Shown one piece after another: positions 52,808-62,227 of a stretch of 64,000 nucleotides of DNA. Every line of letters starts with the position of its first letter. Position 1 is the stretch's first letter. Under the pieces are notes generated by a model. The model made no database searches. It saw only the letters and a program-made list of their open reading frames with translations, and was not told the DNA's origin. Made by a program: the position numbers and the translations under genes. Where the stretch lies: positions 8,618,001-8,682,000 of the forward strand of contig NZ_CP109327.1 in assembly GCF_035918155.1 (NCBI RefSeq), written 5' to 3'. The DNA is from Streptomyces sp. NBC_01591. Its GTDB lineage: Bacteria > Actinomycetota > Actinomycetes > Streptomycetales > Streptomycetaceae.

Positions 52808-54637
52808 ATGCCAAGACCGTTCCATGCCCGGCGGCTACGCCGTGCCGCCGCCACTGCCGCCGTGCTCGCGGGGCTGTTCGCCGTCCCGCTGCCGACGATG
52901 GCGGCGCCCGCAACCGCACCCGTACCGGGTGATCCGCTCACCGGAAGCGGTGCGGTGAACCGGACCGAACTCACCGCCGGCCAACTCACCGGGGGCAGCG
53001 CCGAGGACACCGTGCCCGACAGCGCTTTCGCCCTGCCGGCGCAAGCGGCGCCACCCACCCACAGCTTCGAAGGCACCCTCACCCTCGACGGGCTCTCCAC
53101 CGCCGGCGGTTTCCGCGCACTGAAGGACCCGAACGGATACGGAGACACGGCGGCAACCCGACACCTGCCGCCGATCGACGTCGCCCTCGTGCAGAACGGC
53201 AGCCACCTCGTCCCGGCGAAGCGCGGGCTGCAGTACACGGGGAACCCGGCGTGGAACCTGGCGGTGGGACCCGGCCGCGCGTGGAACGAGGACGGCGACG
53301 GCGAACGCACCCGTGCCTCCCTGCCGTTCGCGCTCGTCGAGCGCAACGCCAACTGCGTGCACAACGGCGCCCTGACGTTCCTCTTCGACGCCACATCGAT
53401 CTCCGAGGTCCGCTACCAGATCACCACGGAGACCTGCGAGTACTTCCAGTTCGACATGTGGGGCCAGGTAACGGCCGACTACCGGCCCGGACCCGTCGAC
53501 GGCGCCGAGAACCGGCGCGACGCGTACGCCGCCGAGGTCGGGGACCGGCTTCCGGCCAAGCCCATCTCGGCGCTGGCCACCGACTACCCGGACAGTGGGG
53601 TGGACGTGACGAAGTTCGGCTCCGGCATCACGCCGTCCGCGCTGAGCACCTTCGGCTTCTACTTCGGCGGAGTCCACTACGTGGGCAACTGTCGCACGCG
53701 GCAAGGGGAGTACCCGTTCTGCGGCCAGATGCTGCTGCCCTCGTACTCGACCGCGAAGTCGGCGTTCGCGGGAACAGCCATGCTGCGTCTGGCGCAGCGC
53801 TACAGCCCGGCCGTGGCCCAGGAGAAACTCTCCAACCGCATCCCCGAGACCGCCGGCAACACTGCCTGGAGCGGCGTCACACTCGACCACACCCTCGACA
53901 TGGCCACCGGGAACTACACCTCGCCCGGCTACGAGACCGACGAATCGCGCCGCACCATGGCGGACTTCTTCGCAGCCGAGCCCTACGCCGACAAGATGCG
54001 ACTCGCCCTGTCCTTCCCACGTAAGGCCAGCCCCGGCAGCAAGTGGGTCTACCACACCTCGGACACCTTCCTCGCCACCCGCGCAATGAACAACTACCTG
54101 CGGGACAAGGCCGGTTCGGACGCCGACATCTTCGACATGCTCCGCGACGACGTGCTCGAACCCATCGGCGTCGGGCCCGACTCCCTCGTCTCCTCCCGCA
54201 CCGACAACAGCCCCGGCGGGGTGCCCTTCGGCGGCTACGGCATGTTCTGGACGCAGGACTCCATCGCCCGGTTCGCGAAGTTTCTCAACAACGACCACGG
54301 CGCCGTCAACGGCACGCAGATACTCGACCCGACACTGCTCGCGGCCACCATGCAACGCACACCGGAGGCCCCGGGCATGACCACCACCGGCACCAAGCCC
54401 ATGAAGTACCAGAACGGCTTCTGGGGCCAGGAGTTCACCTCCGCCGACAACCCCGCCTACACCAGCCCCTTCTACGTACCCTTCATGTCGGGATACGGCG
54501 GCATCACCGTCGCGATGATGCCGAACGGCGCCACCTACTACTACTTCAGCGACAACAACGAGTTCAGTTGGAACGCCGCCGTCGTCGAAGCCGACAAGCT
54601 GGCGCCCATGCCCGGAGCGGCAGTTACTGCGAGGTAG
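52808..54637 (+). CDS. Secreted serine hydrolase, beta-lactamase/PBP4-like
   Basis: ATG 52808 behind GAGAGG gives 609 residues. A Sec signal (RRAAATAAVLAGLFAVPLPT) ends at an AMAA-like site near residue 35. After about 290 residues of unknown fold comes SYSTAKSAFAGTAM with the SxxK nucleophile, then YHTSDTFLATRA (YxS/N-like) and further features of the Beta-lactamase family. It is expected outside the cell. Whether it cleaves peptidoglycan peptides, esters or beta-lactams is unclear. A strong hairpin terminator follows at 54793. Confidence 0.82.
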   Translation: MPRPFHARRLRRAAATAAVLAGLFAVPLPTMAAPATAPVPGDPLTGSGAVNRTELTAGQLTGGSAEDTVPDSAFALPAQAAPPTHSFEGTLTLDGLSTAGGFRALKDPNGYGDTAATRHLPPIDVALVQNGSHLVPAKRGLQYTGNPAWNLAVGPGRAWNEDGDGERTRASLPFALVERNANCVHNGALTFLFDATSISEVRYQITTETCEYFQFDMWGQVTADYRPGPVDGAENRRDAYAAEVGDRLPAKPISALATDYPDSGVDVTKFGSGITPSALSTFGFYFGGVHYVGNCRTRQGEYPFCGQMLLPSYSTAKSAFAGTAMLRLAQRYSPAVAQEKLSNRIPETAGNTAWSGVTLDHTLDMATGNYTSPGYETDESRRTMADFFAAEPYADKMRLALSFPRKASPGSKWVYHTSDTFLATRAMNNYLRDKAGSDADIFDMLRDDVLEPIGVGPDSLVSSRTDNSPGGVPFGGYGMFWTQDSIARFAKFLNNDHGAVNGTQILDPTLLAATMQRTPEAPGMTTTGTKPMKYQNGFWGQEFTSADNPAYTSPFYVPFMSGYGGITVAMMPNGATYYYFSDNNEFSWNAAVVEADKLAPMPGAAVTAR

Positions 54638-54792
54638 ACCCCATCGAACGCACCCTTGTCGGCCTGGGATGCGCTTCGCCTGACGATGACCGTTGCCGGG
54701 GTGTCCCACCCGAACCCTTCCAGGCTCGATAGGAGACTCCGGCCAGCCGACAGGCGCTGAGGGGTGGACAGTTCAGCCTCCTTCGTGTGGTC

Positions 54793-54835
54793 ACGCTCCT
54801 GCCCGTCGGGTGCTACAACCGACGGGCAGGAGCGT
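54793..54835 (+). terminator. 17-bp perfect hairpin terminator
   Basis: The arms ACGCTCCTGCCCGTCGG (54793-54809) and CCGACGGGCAGGAGCGT (54819-54835) are perfectly complementary around a 9-base loop. It stands 155 bp after the serine-hydrolase stop. No U-run follows, as is common for Streptomyces terminators. Confidence 0.75.
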
Positions 54836-55158
54836 GCCTGGGTGCGTCACCGGGGCGGGATCGCGATCAAGCAATGACGCACCCAGGCTCAACTGATAGC
54901 TCCCACGCAAGGGGCCCATCAGAATCTGCGACCGCTGCTGGCGAAGACCTATTCAGCCGCGCCATCCGGTCGACCCATGAGGCGGAAGCCTCGCCTGCTA
55001 GCGGAGCCGTGACCAGCGCTAATTGCCGTGCAAGCATCCTCATATACGGCCTTCACTCTCAACCGCTGTCGGGCATCTCCTGAGTGAATGGCCAGCCTCC
55101 CCCTTGACATCCAACTCAGTCGCCCCAGGTCAGCCCACTCCACCCGACTAACTTCGAT
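54836..55158. other. Non-coding, no gene seen
   Basis: About 320 bases up to the ISKra4 left end. A TTGACATCCAACTCAGTCGC motif at 55104 matches the tandem repeat at 48744-48783. Otherwise there is no coding bias or RNA gene. Confidence 0.5.
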
Positions 55159-55292
55159 GGGTGCAGATCTTGTGAGGGTGCTTCGTTGGGGTGATTCGCA
55201 GAGGTTCGGGATGTGCCGGTGTGGGGCGGTCTCTAACGTCGGCGAGGTGAGCCGGCCGTGGGTGCGGGCACCGGGTGAGGCGGGGTGGTGTG

Positions 55293-55775
55293 GTGCCGTC
55301 GTTGATGGCCGCGTTGGATGCCAGAGAGAGTGAATGCCGGGCCAGGGTCGCGGAGTTGCGCAAGCAGATCGCAGAGCTTTCCGAAGCGGTGTCCCAGGCG
55401 GAAGCTGAACTGTCCCGGTTGCAGATCACGCGGGAGACGGTGAAGCAGGTGCTGGCCGACGGTCCGGTGGCCACACGTGATGTCTCCGTGCCGGCGGCGT
55501 CCGGGCCGGTCGATGTTGCCGCGGCGCTGCTGGCCGCCGAGGCCGCGGGCGATGTGACGGTGATGTCGCCGGACTACCAGCGGATCACCGCGCTGTTCGC
55601 GACGTCGGGGTCGGCGTGGCGGTGCAAGGACGTGTGCGTGGAGCTGGGGCTTCAGACCGAGGCCCGTCACGTGGAGGGCATGCGCTCGAAGCTGAAGCGC
55701 CTGGTGGAGCGGGGGATCCTGGCCGAGACTGCGCCGGGGCTGTTCAGGGTGGACGGACGGGAGTTGGGCTGGTGA
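55293..55775 (+). CDS. ISKra4 accessory protein, coiled coil plus winged-helix-like
   Basis: From about GTG 55293 the 160-residue protein has a long heptad coiled coil (ESECRARVAELRKQIAELSE), then MSPDYQRITALFATSGSAWR and a small helical domain HVEGMRSKLKRLVERG that resembles a winged helix. It overlaps the transposase start. The truncated gene at 16513 is its relative, so the pair is a standing feature of these elements. A role in end binding or regulation is inferred. Confidence 0.75.
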   Translation: MPSLMAALDARESECRARVAELRKQIAELSEAVSQAEAELSRLQITRETVKQVLADGPVATRDVSVPAASGPVDVAAALLAAEAAGDVTVMSPDYQRITALFATSGSAWRCKDVCVELGLQTEARHVEGMRSKLKRLVERGILAETAPGLFRVDGRELGW

Positions 55776-57295
55776 GCGCCGCCCTGGAGACCGGCGGTCC
55801 GGCGGTGGCCGAGACCGCGTTCGCCGCCGCCCGCGGCCTGTTCGAGCAGGTCGCCAAGGATCTGACGTCGCCGGACGCCGCCGCGTTGACGCATTCAGGG
55901 CTGGAAGACCTGCTCGCGGCGCGCATGCGCGAGGTGACCCGGCAGCTGTTCCAGGACCATCTGGATCTGCGCGCGGTGCGCGAGCGGCGGGCCGGGCAGG
56001 TGGTCGATGAGACCGGGGTTGAACGCACCCGGATCGAGCGGGGCCGACGCCGGATCCTGGCCACGGTGTTCGGGAAGGTCACCGCGACCCGGATCGCCTA
56101 CCGGGCCACCGGCTCGGCGGATCTGCACCTGGCCGACGCCGCGCTGAACATGCCGGCCGGGATGCACAGCCATGGGCTGGCCAGGCTCGCCGCCACCGAG
56201 TCCGCCCGCGGCTCCTTCGCCGAGGCGGTCGACCGCGTCAACGCGCTGACCGGCGCCGGGGTCGGCCACAGGCAGGTCCAGGAGCTCGCCGTGGCCGCCG
56301 CGGCCGGCATCGACGCTTTCTACCAGGCCCTGGTGCCCGAGCCGTGCACCGACGCCACGCTGCTGGTGCTGTCCACCGACGGCAAGGGCGTGGTGATAAG
56401 GCCCGAGGCGCTGCGCGAGGCCACGGCGAAGGCCGCTGCGACCAAGAGCGGCAACAAGATGGCGACCAGGCTCGCGCCCGGGGAGAAGCACGGCCGCAAA
56501 CGGATGGCCACCCTGGGCACCGTCTACGACACCGAGCCCGCCGTCCGCGGCGTCGACGACATCATCGCCGACCCCGCCGACCCCGCGAAGGAGTGTCGCC
56601 CGGGACCGAGAGCCAGGTCCAAGTGGCTGTGCGGCTCGGTGAACGACACCGCCGAACAAGTCATCGCCGCGGTATTCGACCAGGCCGAAGCCCGCGACCC
56701 CGCCCACCGCCGGACCTGGGTCGTGCTGGTCGACGGCGCCCGGCACCAGCTCGACCTCATCCGAGCCGAGGCAGCACGCCGGAACGTCACCGTGCACATC
56801 GTCATCGACATCATCCACGTGCTCGAATACCTGTGGGGCGCCGCGCACTGCCTGCACCCGGCCGGCGACCGCGCGGCCGAGGCCTGGGTCGCCGGACAGG
56901 CCCGTACCATCCTGGCCGGAGGCTCCGAGCAGGCCGCGGCCTCGATCAGCGCCGCCGCCGACGCCGTCGGGCTCAGGCCTGGCTCACGCAAGGGTATCGA
57001 CGACGCCGTCGGTTACCTGAAGAACAAGGCCGCCTACCTGCGTTACGACACCGCGCTGACCGAAGGCTTCCCGATCGCCACCGGGATCATCGAGGGGGCG
57101 TGCCGCCACCTGGTCAAAGACCGCCTCGACATCACCGGAGCCCGCTGGGGCCTCTCCGGCGCCGAAGCCGTCCTGAAACTCCGTGCCCTGCGCAGCAACG
57201 GCGACTTCGACACCTACTGGGCCTGGCACGAGACACAGGAGTTCACGCGCAACCACCAGGCCCGATACCGCGACACGCTCATACCAGCGGCTTGA
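55772..57295 (+). CDS. ISKra4-family transposase
   Basis: GTG 55772 gives 507 residues. The catalytic core includes LVLSTDGKGVVIRPEAL (first Asp, about residue 205), the central WVVLVDGARHQLDLI and IVIDIIHVLEYLWGAAHCLH (second Asp), and the C-terminal IATGIIEGACRHLVKDRLDI (Glu), the usual ISKra4 order. The gene appears intact. Confidence 0.88.
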   Translation: MSAALETGGPAVAETAFAAARGLFEQVAKDLTSPDAAALTHSGLEDLLAARMREVTRQLFQDHLDLRAVRERRAGQVVDETGVERTRIERGRRRILATVFGKVTATRIAYRATGSADLHLADAALNMPAGMHSHGLARLAATESARGSFAEAVDRVNALTGAGVGHRQVQELAVAAAAGIDAFYQALVPEPCTDATLLVLSTDGKGVVIRPEALREATAKAAATKSGNKMATRLAPGEKHGRKRMATLGTVYDTEPAVRGVDDIIADPADPAKECRPGPRARSKWLCGSVNDTAEQVIAAVFDQAEARDPAHRRTWVVLVDGARHQLDLIRAEAARRNVTVHIVIDIIHVLEYLWGAAHCLHPAGDRAAEAWVAGQARTILAGGSEQAAASISAAADAVGLRPGSRKGIDDAVGYLKNKAAYLRYDTALTEGFPIATGIIEGACRHLVKDRLDITGARWGLSGAEAVLKLRALRSNGDFDTYWAWHETQEFTRNHQARYRDTLIPAA

Positions 57296-59420
57296 TCGCC
57301 AGAACCCTCATTGGATCTGCACCCGGCGCGGATTGTTCGGCGTGGTGGAGGAGGACATCGGCGAGGGCGTCGAGGTTCTCGGGTTCCGCTGCTGCCAGGT
57401 GGCCGGCGAGCGTGTTGGTGGCGTCGTCGATGTCGGTGCCGGGGGTTTCGACGAGTCCGTCGGTGTACAGGGCGAGGACGGCGCCGGGAGGGAGGGGGAT
57501 CTCGGTGGTGGGGTAGTCGGCGTCCGGGTCGATGCCCAGCAGCAGCCCTGGCGGCACGCGAAGGATGTCGGTGTGCCCGTCGGGGTGGCGGAGCAGGGCC
57601 GGGGGGTGTCCGGCCGTGGCGAGAAGCGCGCGGTGGTGGGTGTGGTCGAGGTGGGCGATGAGGCAGCTGGCGAACAGGCCGGGGTCGAGGTCGGCCAGGA
57701 GGCGGTTGGTGCAGGCGAGGACCGCGCCGGGGGAGGCGCTGGCGGTGGCGGCGTAGGCGTGGACGGCGGTGCGGACCTGTCCCATGAGGGCGGCGGCGGT
57801 GGTGTTGTGGCCTTGCACGTCGCCGATCACCGCGGCGGCCGTCGTGGGTGTGCAGACGATGAGGTCGTAGAAGTCGCCGCCGATGTCCATGCCGTGACCG
57901 GCTGGCCGGTAGCGGGCGGCGACGTCAAAGCCAGTGAGGCGCGGGAGGGTGTGCGGCAGCAGTCCGGTCTGCAGGGTGTGGGCGAGAGTGTGGTTGGCGT
58001 CGTAGAGGCGGGCGCGGTCCAAGGCCTGGGCGATCAGGCCGGTCAATGACGTGAGCATGGCCCGCTCGGCGGGCGGGAAGGGCCGAGGCTGGTCGTAGGC
58101 GAGGACCAGGGAGCCGACCGGGCGTCCTGACACGATCAGGGGGAGGAAGGCCCAGCCTGCCATCTCGTCCTGGTGCACGGCAGGAGGGTAGGCCCTCTTG
58201 AGATCGGTGAAGGTGGCGAAGAAGCTGGCCACACCTGTGGTGATGACATGTGCAGCGGGGATGTCAGAGGTCAGGGGGGCCGCGTCGAAGCGGTCCATTA
58301 GTTCCGGGCTGTAGCCTCGGTAGCCGGTGATCCGCAGCCGTCCGTCGTTCACCGTGAGAAGAGCCAGCGCCTTCGGGCCGAAGGCCGGCACGATCTGGTC
58401 GGCGGCAAGTTCGACCACGTCCTGCACGCTGACGGCCTCGGCTAGGGCGGTGGCAAGGTGCGTCAGGTGGTACAGCCCCGTCGCGCCGACGAGCCCGGCG
58501 GGGGATGGGGCCGCGGCCTTGGCCGCTGTGGCGGTCGGATCCCCGGCGGTGGGGGTGATGTGGACGCTGATGCCGCTGTCATGAGGGTAGAGCTGGAAGG
58601 ACAGCCGGATGTCGGGCGGACGCCTGGCGGTGAAGGAGGTGGGCTGCCGGGAGACCACCGCCTCCCGGTAGCGGTCTTCGAACACCGGGTCGTACAGCCA
58701 CAGAAGTACCTCCCATGGGCGTTTGCCCAGCAGGGAGGCGGCACCGGCACCGACCAGTCCGGCGCCGGCGGGGTTGATGTAGGTGAGTCGGCCGTCCAGA
58801 TCGAGCGCGCAGCAGCCCACGGGCAGCCGCTCGGCACAGTCCAGGGCGGCCACGGCCCGGGCCGAGTCGGCCTCGCGGGAGTGCAGCGCAGGCAGCAGAC
58901 GGGGTTCGTCGGCGAACCCCAGCGGACGGCCGCTGTCGGCGGCCTGTTGCAAGAGCGGTGCCGCGCGCCGGCAGCAGGCGGTGATCGTCTCCTGCTCGGC
59001 CGCACTGAGCTGCGCCGGGTGCCGGACGGGCCACAGCAGCACGATGCCGCCCCACACGGTGGTGCCGTCGGTGATCGGGGCTGCGGCGACCCTGAAGTCG
59101 TACGGCAGGACGATGCCGACCCGGGGGTAGCGGCGGGCGATCTCCTCCTGGCTGCCCAGCCAGACCAGGCACCTCTGGCGCACGGCGTCCGCCACCGGGA
59201 TCGCCGCATTGATGGGAACACGGGCCCAGGGAGCGGCGATCTCCCGGGACATCCCGGAAGCCAGCACCAGCCGCAGCACCCGCTCCCCCGGCGGCAGCAG
59301 AAACACCAGGCCCACCGATGCGCCGGTATCCCGCATGACGTCGACCAGGACCGCATCCAGCAGCCCCTTTCCGGGGCCGGCAGCACTTGCAGGGACAGCA
59401 GGGCCCCGCATGGCCGTCAC
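57279..59420 (-). CDS. GAF/PAS/SpoIIE-type PP2C phosphatase, 3' end altered by an insertion
   Basis: The 713-residue cytoplasmic protein runs GAF-like (1-170), a PAS segment (CCALDLDGRLTYINPAGAGL), a second GAF (VQDVVELAADQIVPAFGPKA) and a PP2C/SpoIIE domain with RPAGHGMDIGGDFYDLI (first metal Asp), VIGDVQGHNTTAAALM and VLALYTDGLVETPG. Such proteins dephosphorylate anti-anti-sigma factors in Streptomyces stress and sigma-factor networks. The final residues, GADPMRVLAIKPLV, are encoded by the right end of the ISKra4 element, which supplies the stop codon in place of the native ending (typically DDxALLxLR). Only about a dozen residues are lost, so activity may persist. GTG 59420 overlaps the upstream gene. 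Confidence 0.85.
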   Translation of the reverse strand: MTAMRGPAVPASAAGPGKGLLDAVLVDVMRDTGASVGLVFLLPPGERVLRLVLASGMSREIAAPWARVPINAAIPVADAVRQRCLVWLGSQEEIARRYPRVGIVLPYDFRVAAAPITDGTTVWGGIVLLWPVRHPAQLSAAEQETITACCRRAAPLLQQAADSGRPLGFADEPRLLPALHSREADSARAVAALDCAERLPVGCCALDLDGRLTYINPAGAGLVGAGAASLLGKRPWEVLLWLYDPVFEDRYREAVVSRQPTSFTARRPPDIRLSFQLYPHDSGISVHITPTAGDPTATAAKAAAPSPAGLVGATGLYHLTHLATALAEAVSVQDVVELAADQIVPAFGPKALALLTVNDGRLRITGYRGYSPELMDRFDAAPLTSDIPAAHVITTGVASFFATFTDLKRAYPPAVHQDEMAGWAFLPLIVSGRPVGSLVLAYDQPRPFPPAERAMLTSLTGLIAQALDRARLYDANHTLAHTLQTGLLPHTLPRLTGFDVAARYRPAGHGMDIGGDFYDLIVCTPTTAAAVIGDVQGHNTTAAALMGQVRTAVHAYAATASASPGAVLACTNRLLADLDPGLFASCLIAHLDHTHHRALLATAGHPPALLRHPDGHTDILRVPPGLLLGIDPDADYPTTEIPLPPGAVLALYTDGLVETPGTDIDDATNTLAGHLAAAEPENLDALADVLLHHAEQSAPGADPMRVLAIKPLV

Positions 59421-59839
59421 CCGCCCCGGCCGGCAGGCGCGGCTCTGCGGCTGCGCCCGAAGCGGCTGCGGGCCGCCTCGGCGCTGATCCCCAGCCCCGC
59501 ACCGATCTGTGCCCAGCTCGCCCCGGCCCGCCGATCCGCCAGCACCGCCGCACGGACCAGCTGTCCGGCCAGATCAGATACCCGGGCCACGGCAGCGCAG
59601 TTCCAGCCCACGGGCGAACCCGGGCGAGGCGGCTCCACGGGTAGCCGCGCGACGCTTGTGACGTGCAGCAACAGGAGCTCACCGGCCGCGGCCACCCCTT
59701 TCCGCGCGGGCGCTGCCTCCCGCCAACGGCGCCGGGCCCGCCAAGCCGCCTGCCGGTGAGCCGGCCGGCAGTACCGGCGCCCGCGGGCCTCGGATCCCGA
59801 CAGCCGCGCACCGCACCAGCCGCACCGCACGTCACCCAT
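59417..59839 (-). CDS. Zinc-ribbon/HTH small protein
   Basis: ATG 59839 gives 140 residues. The N-terminus VRCGWCGARLSGSEARGRRY, CRPAHRQAAWRARRRW has Cys pairs and a basic helix that recalls CxxC ribbons found in actinomycete resolvase-associated proteins. The C-terminal AGASWAQIGAGLGISAEAAR is a helix-turn-helix. It overlaps the phosphatase start by GTGA and is presumably cotranscribed as its regulator. Confidence 0.7.
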   Translation of the reverse strand: MGDVRCGWCGARLSGSEARGRRYCRPAHRQAAWRARRRWREAAPARKGVAAAGELLLLHVTSVARLPVEPPRPGSPVGWNCAAVARVSDLAGQLVRAAVLADRRAGASWAQIGAGLGISAEAARSRFGRSRRAAPAGRGG

Positions 59840-60101
59840 ATACGGACAATATGCCCGTCCCTGTGTGACGGCACCCCGTCCCGACCTCGTCAGAGGGACG
59901 TAGCAGCGCATCCGTTACTCCGCCTCGGCTTTGTCCAGAACCTTGTCCGGGTCGCGCAGGGACCGCAACCCTGCATCGCAGCCGGGACCGCCTCACCCTG
60001 ACGTGGCACCGCCTGTGCTGCCCTCACTACGCGGCCGACCGCGTCCTTCTGGTCTCGGGTATCGAGCTGAAACGCGAAAGTCTCTCCGGTGTCCAAAACC
60101 C

Positions 60102-61858
60102 GGGGTCAAGGCCCAAGGCCGGGTAGTTAGCGTTTTCGCTGGTCACGCAAGCCCGTTGAGGGATTCTCGGCGTGGAGCAACGGAGCTCGTTGGTACAGAC
60201 AGTCGTCCAAGACAGCTTGTTCCCGAGGAGGTCCGTTGCCGTTTCATCATGTCCTTTCGGCCCCGGTAGTGGCCATCACCCGTACGGTCACCGTGGCGGC
60301 GGGCCGGTTCGCGCCGGGGCATCTGGGCGAGCTGACAGCCGTCGTGCCGTTTGAGCTGGTCGACGCGGTCCTGGAGGAGACGCGGTCGATACAGCGGCGA
60401 CTGCGTGATCTCCCGTCGCGGGTGGGGGTGTACTTCCTGCTCGCGATGTGCCTGTTCCCCGAGGTCGGATACCGGTTGGTCTGGGACAAGCTGGCGGCGG
60501 GCCTGGACGGGGTTTCGGTGGCCGGTCCGACGCCGAAGGCCCTGCGTGATCTGCGCCGTCGGCTTGGAGCCGCACCGGTTCGGGCACTGTTCGAGGTGCT
60601 GGCCGGTCCGCTGGCCCGGCCGACGACACCGGGGGTGCGATTCGGTCCGTTCCGGACGGTGTCGTTCGACGGGTGCAGTTCACAGAAGGTCGCCGACTCC
60701 GAGCGGAACCGGGGCTGGCTGGGGCGGACGTCTCACCACGGCTATCCGACCATGGAGTTGATGACGCTGGTCGAGACCGGGACCAGGGCGCTCATCGGCG
60801 CGGTGTTCGGGCCACCGTCCGGCGGCGAAACCGGTTACGCCTCACGGCTACTGCATCTGCTGCGGCCGGACATGCTGGTCCTGTGGGACAAGGGCTTCGA
60901 CGGCAACAGCTTCCTCGCTGCCGTGAACGCGACCGGCGCTCAGGTGCTGGGCCGGCTCCGGGCCAACCGCCGCACTCCGGTCCTGACGCGTCTCGGTGAC
61001 GGCTCGTACCTGTCGGTGATCGGTACGGAGAAAGTCCGTGTCATCGACGCGACCATCACGGTGACCTGCGCGGGCGGGACCGTCTTCGCAGGCTCCTACC
61101 GGCTGGTCACTACCCTGACCGACGCCCGCCGCTACCCGGCGGCCGTGCTGGCAGGTCTCTACCACCAGCGGTGGGAACACGAATCGGCGTACTACGCGCT
61201 CCGCCACACGATCATGAACGGGCGCGTCCTGCGTTCGGGCGACCCGGCCGGCGTCGAACAGGAGATGTGGGCCCTGCTCACTCTCTACCAGACCCTGCGG
61301 ACCGTGATGGTCGAGGCCGCGGAGTCGCTGCCGGGCACCGACCCGGACCGCTGCTGCTTCACCGTCGCCCTCCAGACCGCCCGTGACCAGGTCGTCCAGG
61401 CCGCCGCCGTCATCACCGACCCCGTCGATGCCGGTCGTCCCGGACTGATCGGCCACCGGATCCTGACCCGCCTCCTCCCGCCCAGACGCCAGCGGGTCAG
61501 CACCCGCAAGGTCAAGTCACCGATGTCCCGCTACAGCACCCGCCACGAGGACGGCAGGCCCGACAACACCTGCACCGTCACCGGTCTCGACATCAACATC
61601 CTCGAGCCTCCGGAATCCCACCCTCAGCTCCCCGCCGTCTCCCGCGACGACCGGCACACCGCCCTCGCCAAGCGCCGCCGGCACCGAATCCTGGCCCTGC
61701 TCGAGAAGGACCCCGACCGCCTCTGGCGCCTCCAGATGGGCCGAGACCGGCCTCATCCACAAACTCGGCCCCGGCCTCTACGCCGCCACAACATGGACCC
61801 CAACTCCCCTTGCGTGACCAGCGAAAACGCTAACTACCCGGCCTTGGGCCCTCACCCC
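60102..61858 (+). mobile_element. IS4-family element with unusually long inverted repeats
   Basis: Forty-two bases at 60110-60151 (starting GGCCCAAGGCCGGGTAGTTA) are the exact reverse complement of 61809-61850. With two mismatches the repeats extend to GGGGT at both outer ends, giving 50-bp ends and a 1.76-kb element. Its right end is contiguous with the left end of an IS3 element. Confidence 0.85.
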
Positions 61859-61861
61859 TGA
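60236..61861 (+). CDS. IS4-family transposase with altered C-terminus
   Basis: TTG 60236, preceded by GAGGTCCG, starts LPFHHVLSAPVVAITRTVTV. The DDE residues are in VSFDGCSSQKVAD, LVLWDKGFDGNSF and YHQRWEHESAYYALRH. Around 61735 the frame is shifted: the expected ending ETGLIHKLGPGLYAATTWTP, TPLA lies one base out, with its own TGA at 61814. The open frame instead reads through the right inverted repeat and stops at the TGA that forms the first bases of the IS3 end. About 40 altered residues follow the catalytic core, so activity is uncertain. Confidence 0.82.
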   Translation: MPFHHVLSAPVVAITRTVTVAAGRFAPGHLGELTAVVPFELVDAVLEETRSIQRRLRDLPSRVGVYFLLAMCLFPEVGYRLVWDKLAAGLDGVSVAGPTPKALRDLRRRLGAAPVRALFEVLAGPLARPTTPGVRFGPFRTVSFDGCSSQKVADSERNRGWLGRTSHHGYPTMELMTLVETGTRALIGAVFGPPSGGETGYASRLLHLLRPDMLVLWDKGFDGNSFLAAVNATGAQVLGRLRANRRTPVLTRLGDGSYLSVIGTEKVRVIDATITVTCAGGTVFAGSYRLVTTLTDARRYPAAVLAGLYHQRWEHESAYYALRHTIMNGRVLRSGDPAGVEQEMWALLTLYQTLRTVMVEAAESLPGTDPDRCCFTVALQTARDQVVQAAAVITDPVDAGRPGLIGHRILTRLLPPRRQRVSTRKVKSPMSRYSTRHEDGRPDNTCTVTGLDINILEPPESHPQLPAVSRDDRHTALAKRRRHRILALLEKDPDRLWRLQMGRDRPHPQTRPRPLRRHNMDPNSPCVTSENANYPALGPHP

Positions 61862-61918
61862 TCTTGGACACTCGAGATAGTGGATCTTGAGGATCTGAGA
61901 GATGGACGTGTCGTGGTC

Positions 61919-62227
61919 ATGAAGCACTACTCCGCCGAGTTCAAGGCGGATGCGGTCGCGTTGTACGAGTCGCGGCCGGAAGCGACGATCAAGCAGGTTG
62001 CCGCGGACCTGGGGATCAACCCGGAGACCCTGCGGAACTGGATCCGGGTGGCCGGCTCCGGCTGCCCGCGGGGCCGCCGTTCGACCGCCCCGTCTTCAGC
62101 CCCGGTAGTGCCGTCGGCGCTGGAAGCCGAGGTCGCCGCCCTGCGACGGGAAAACGCCGAGCTGAAGAAGGAACGCGAGATCCTGCGCAAGGCGGCCCGC
62201 TATTTCGCGGCGGAGACGGGCTGGTGA
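61919..62227 (+). CDS. IS3 OrfA (HTH protein)
   Basis: MKHYSAEFKADAVALYESRP begins a 102-residue protein with a HTH_Tnp_1 domain and a C-terminal leucine-zipper-like helix (EVAALRRENAELKKEREILR). It overlaps orfB as GTGA; whether an OrfAB fusion is made by slippage is not evident, since no A-rich slippery run is present at the junction. Confidence 0.9.
   Translation: MKHYSAEFKADAVALYESRPEATIKQVAADLGINPETLRNWIRVAGSGCPRGRRSTAPSSAPVVPSALEAEVAALRRENAELKKEREILRKAARYFAAETGW

Larger units (their letters stand above)
55159..57324 (+). mobile_element. ISKra4-family element
   Basis: The left end GGGTGCAGATCTTGTGAGGG (55159) and right end, read inward as GGGTGCAGATCCAATGAGGG (57324), form imperfect inverted repeats. 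The 2,166-bp unit carries an accessory gene and the transposase, overlapping by GTGA. Its right end overlaps the last codons of the minus-strand phosphatase gene. Confidence 0.8.

Noticed and set aside
52835..54709. A 624-codon minus-strand frame opposite the serine hydrolase
   Set aside because: The plus strand has a signal peptide, SxxK motif and ribosome site. The minus frame is low-complexity Gly/Val/Arg sequence.
60236..61861. Calling the IS4 and IS3 genes one composite transposon
   Set aside because: Each has its own recognisable ends, and no common flanking duplication was seen.
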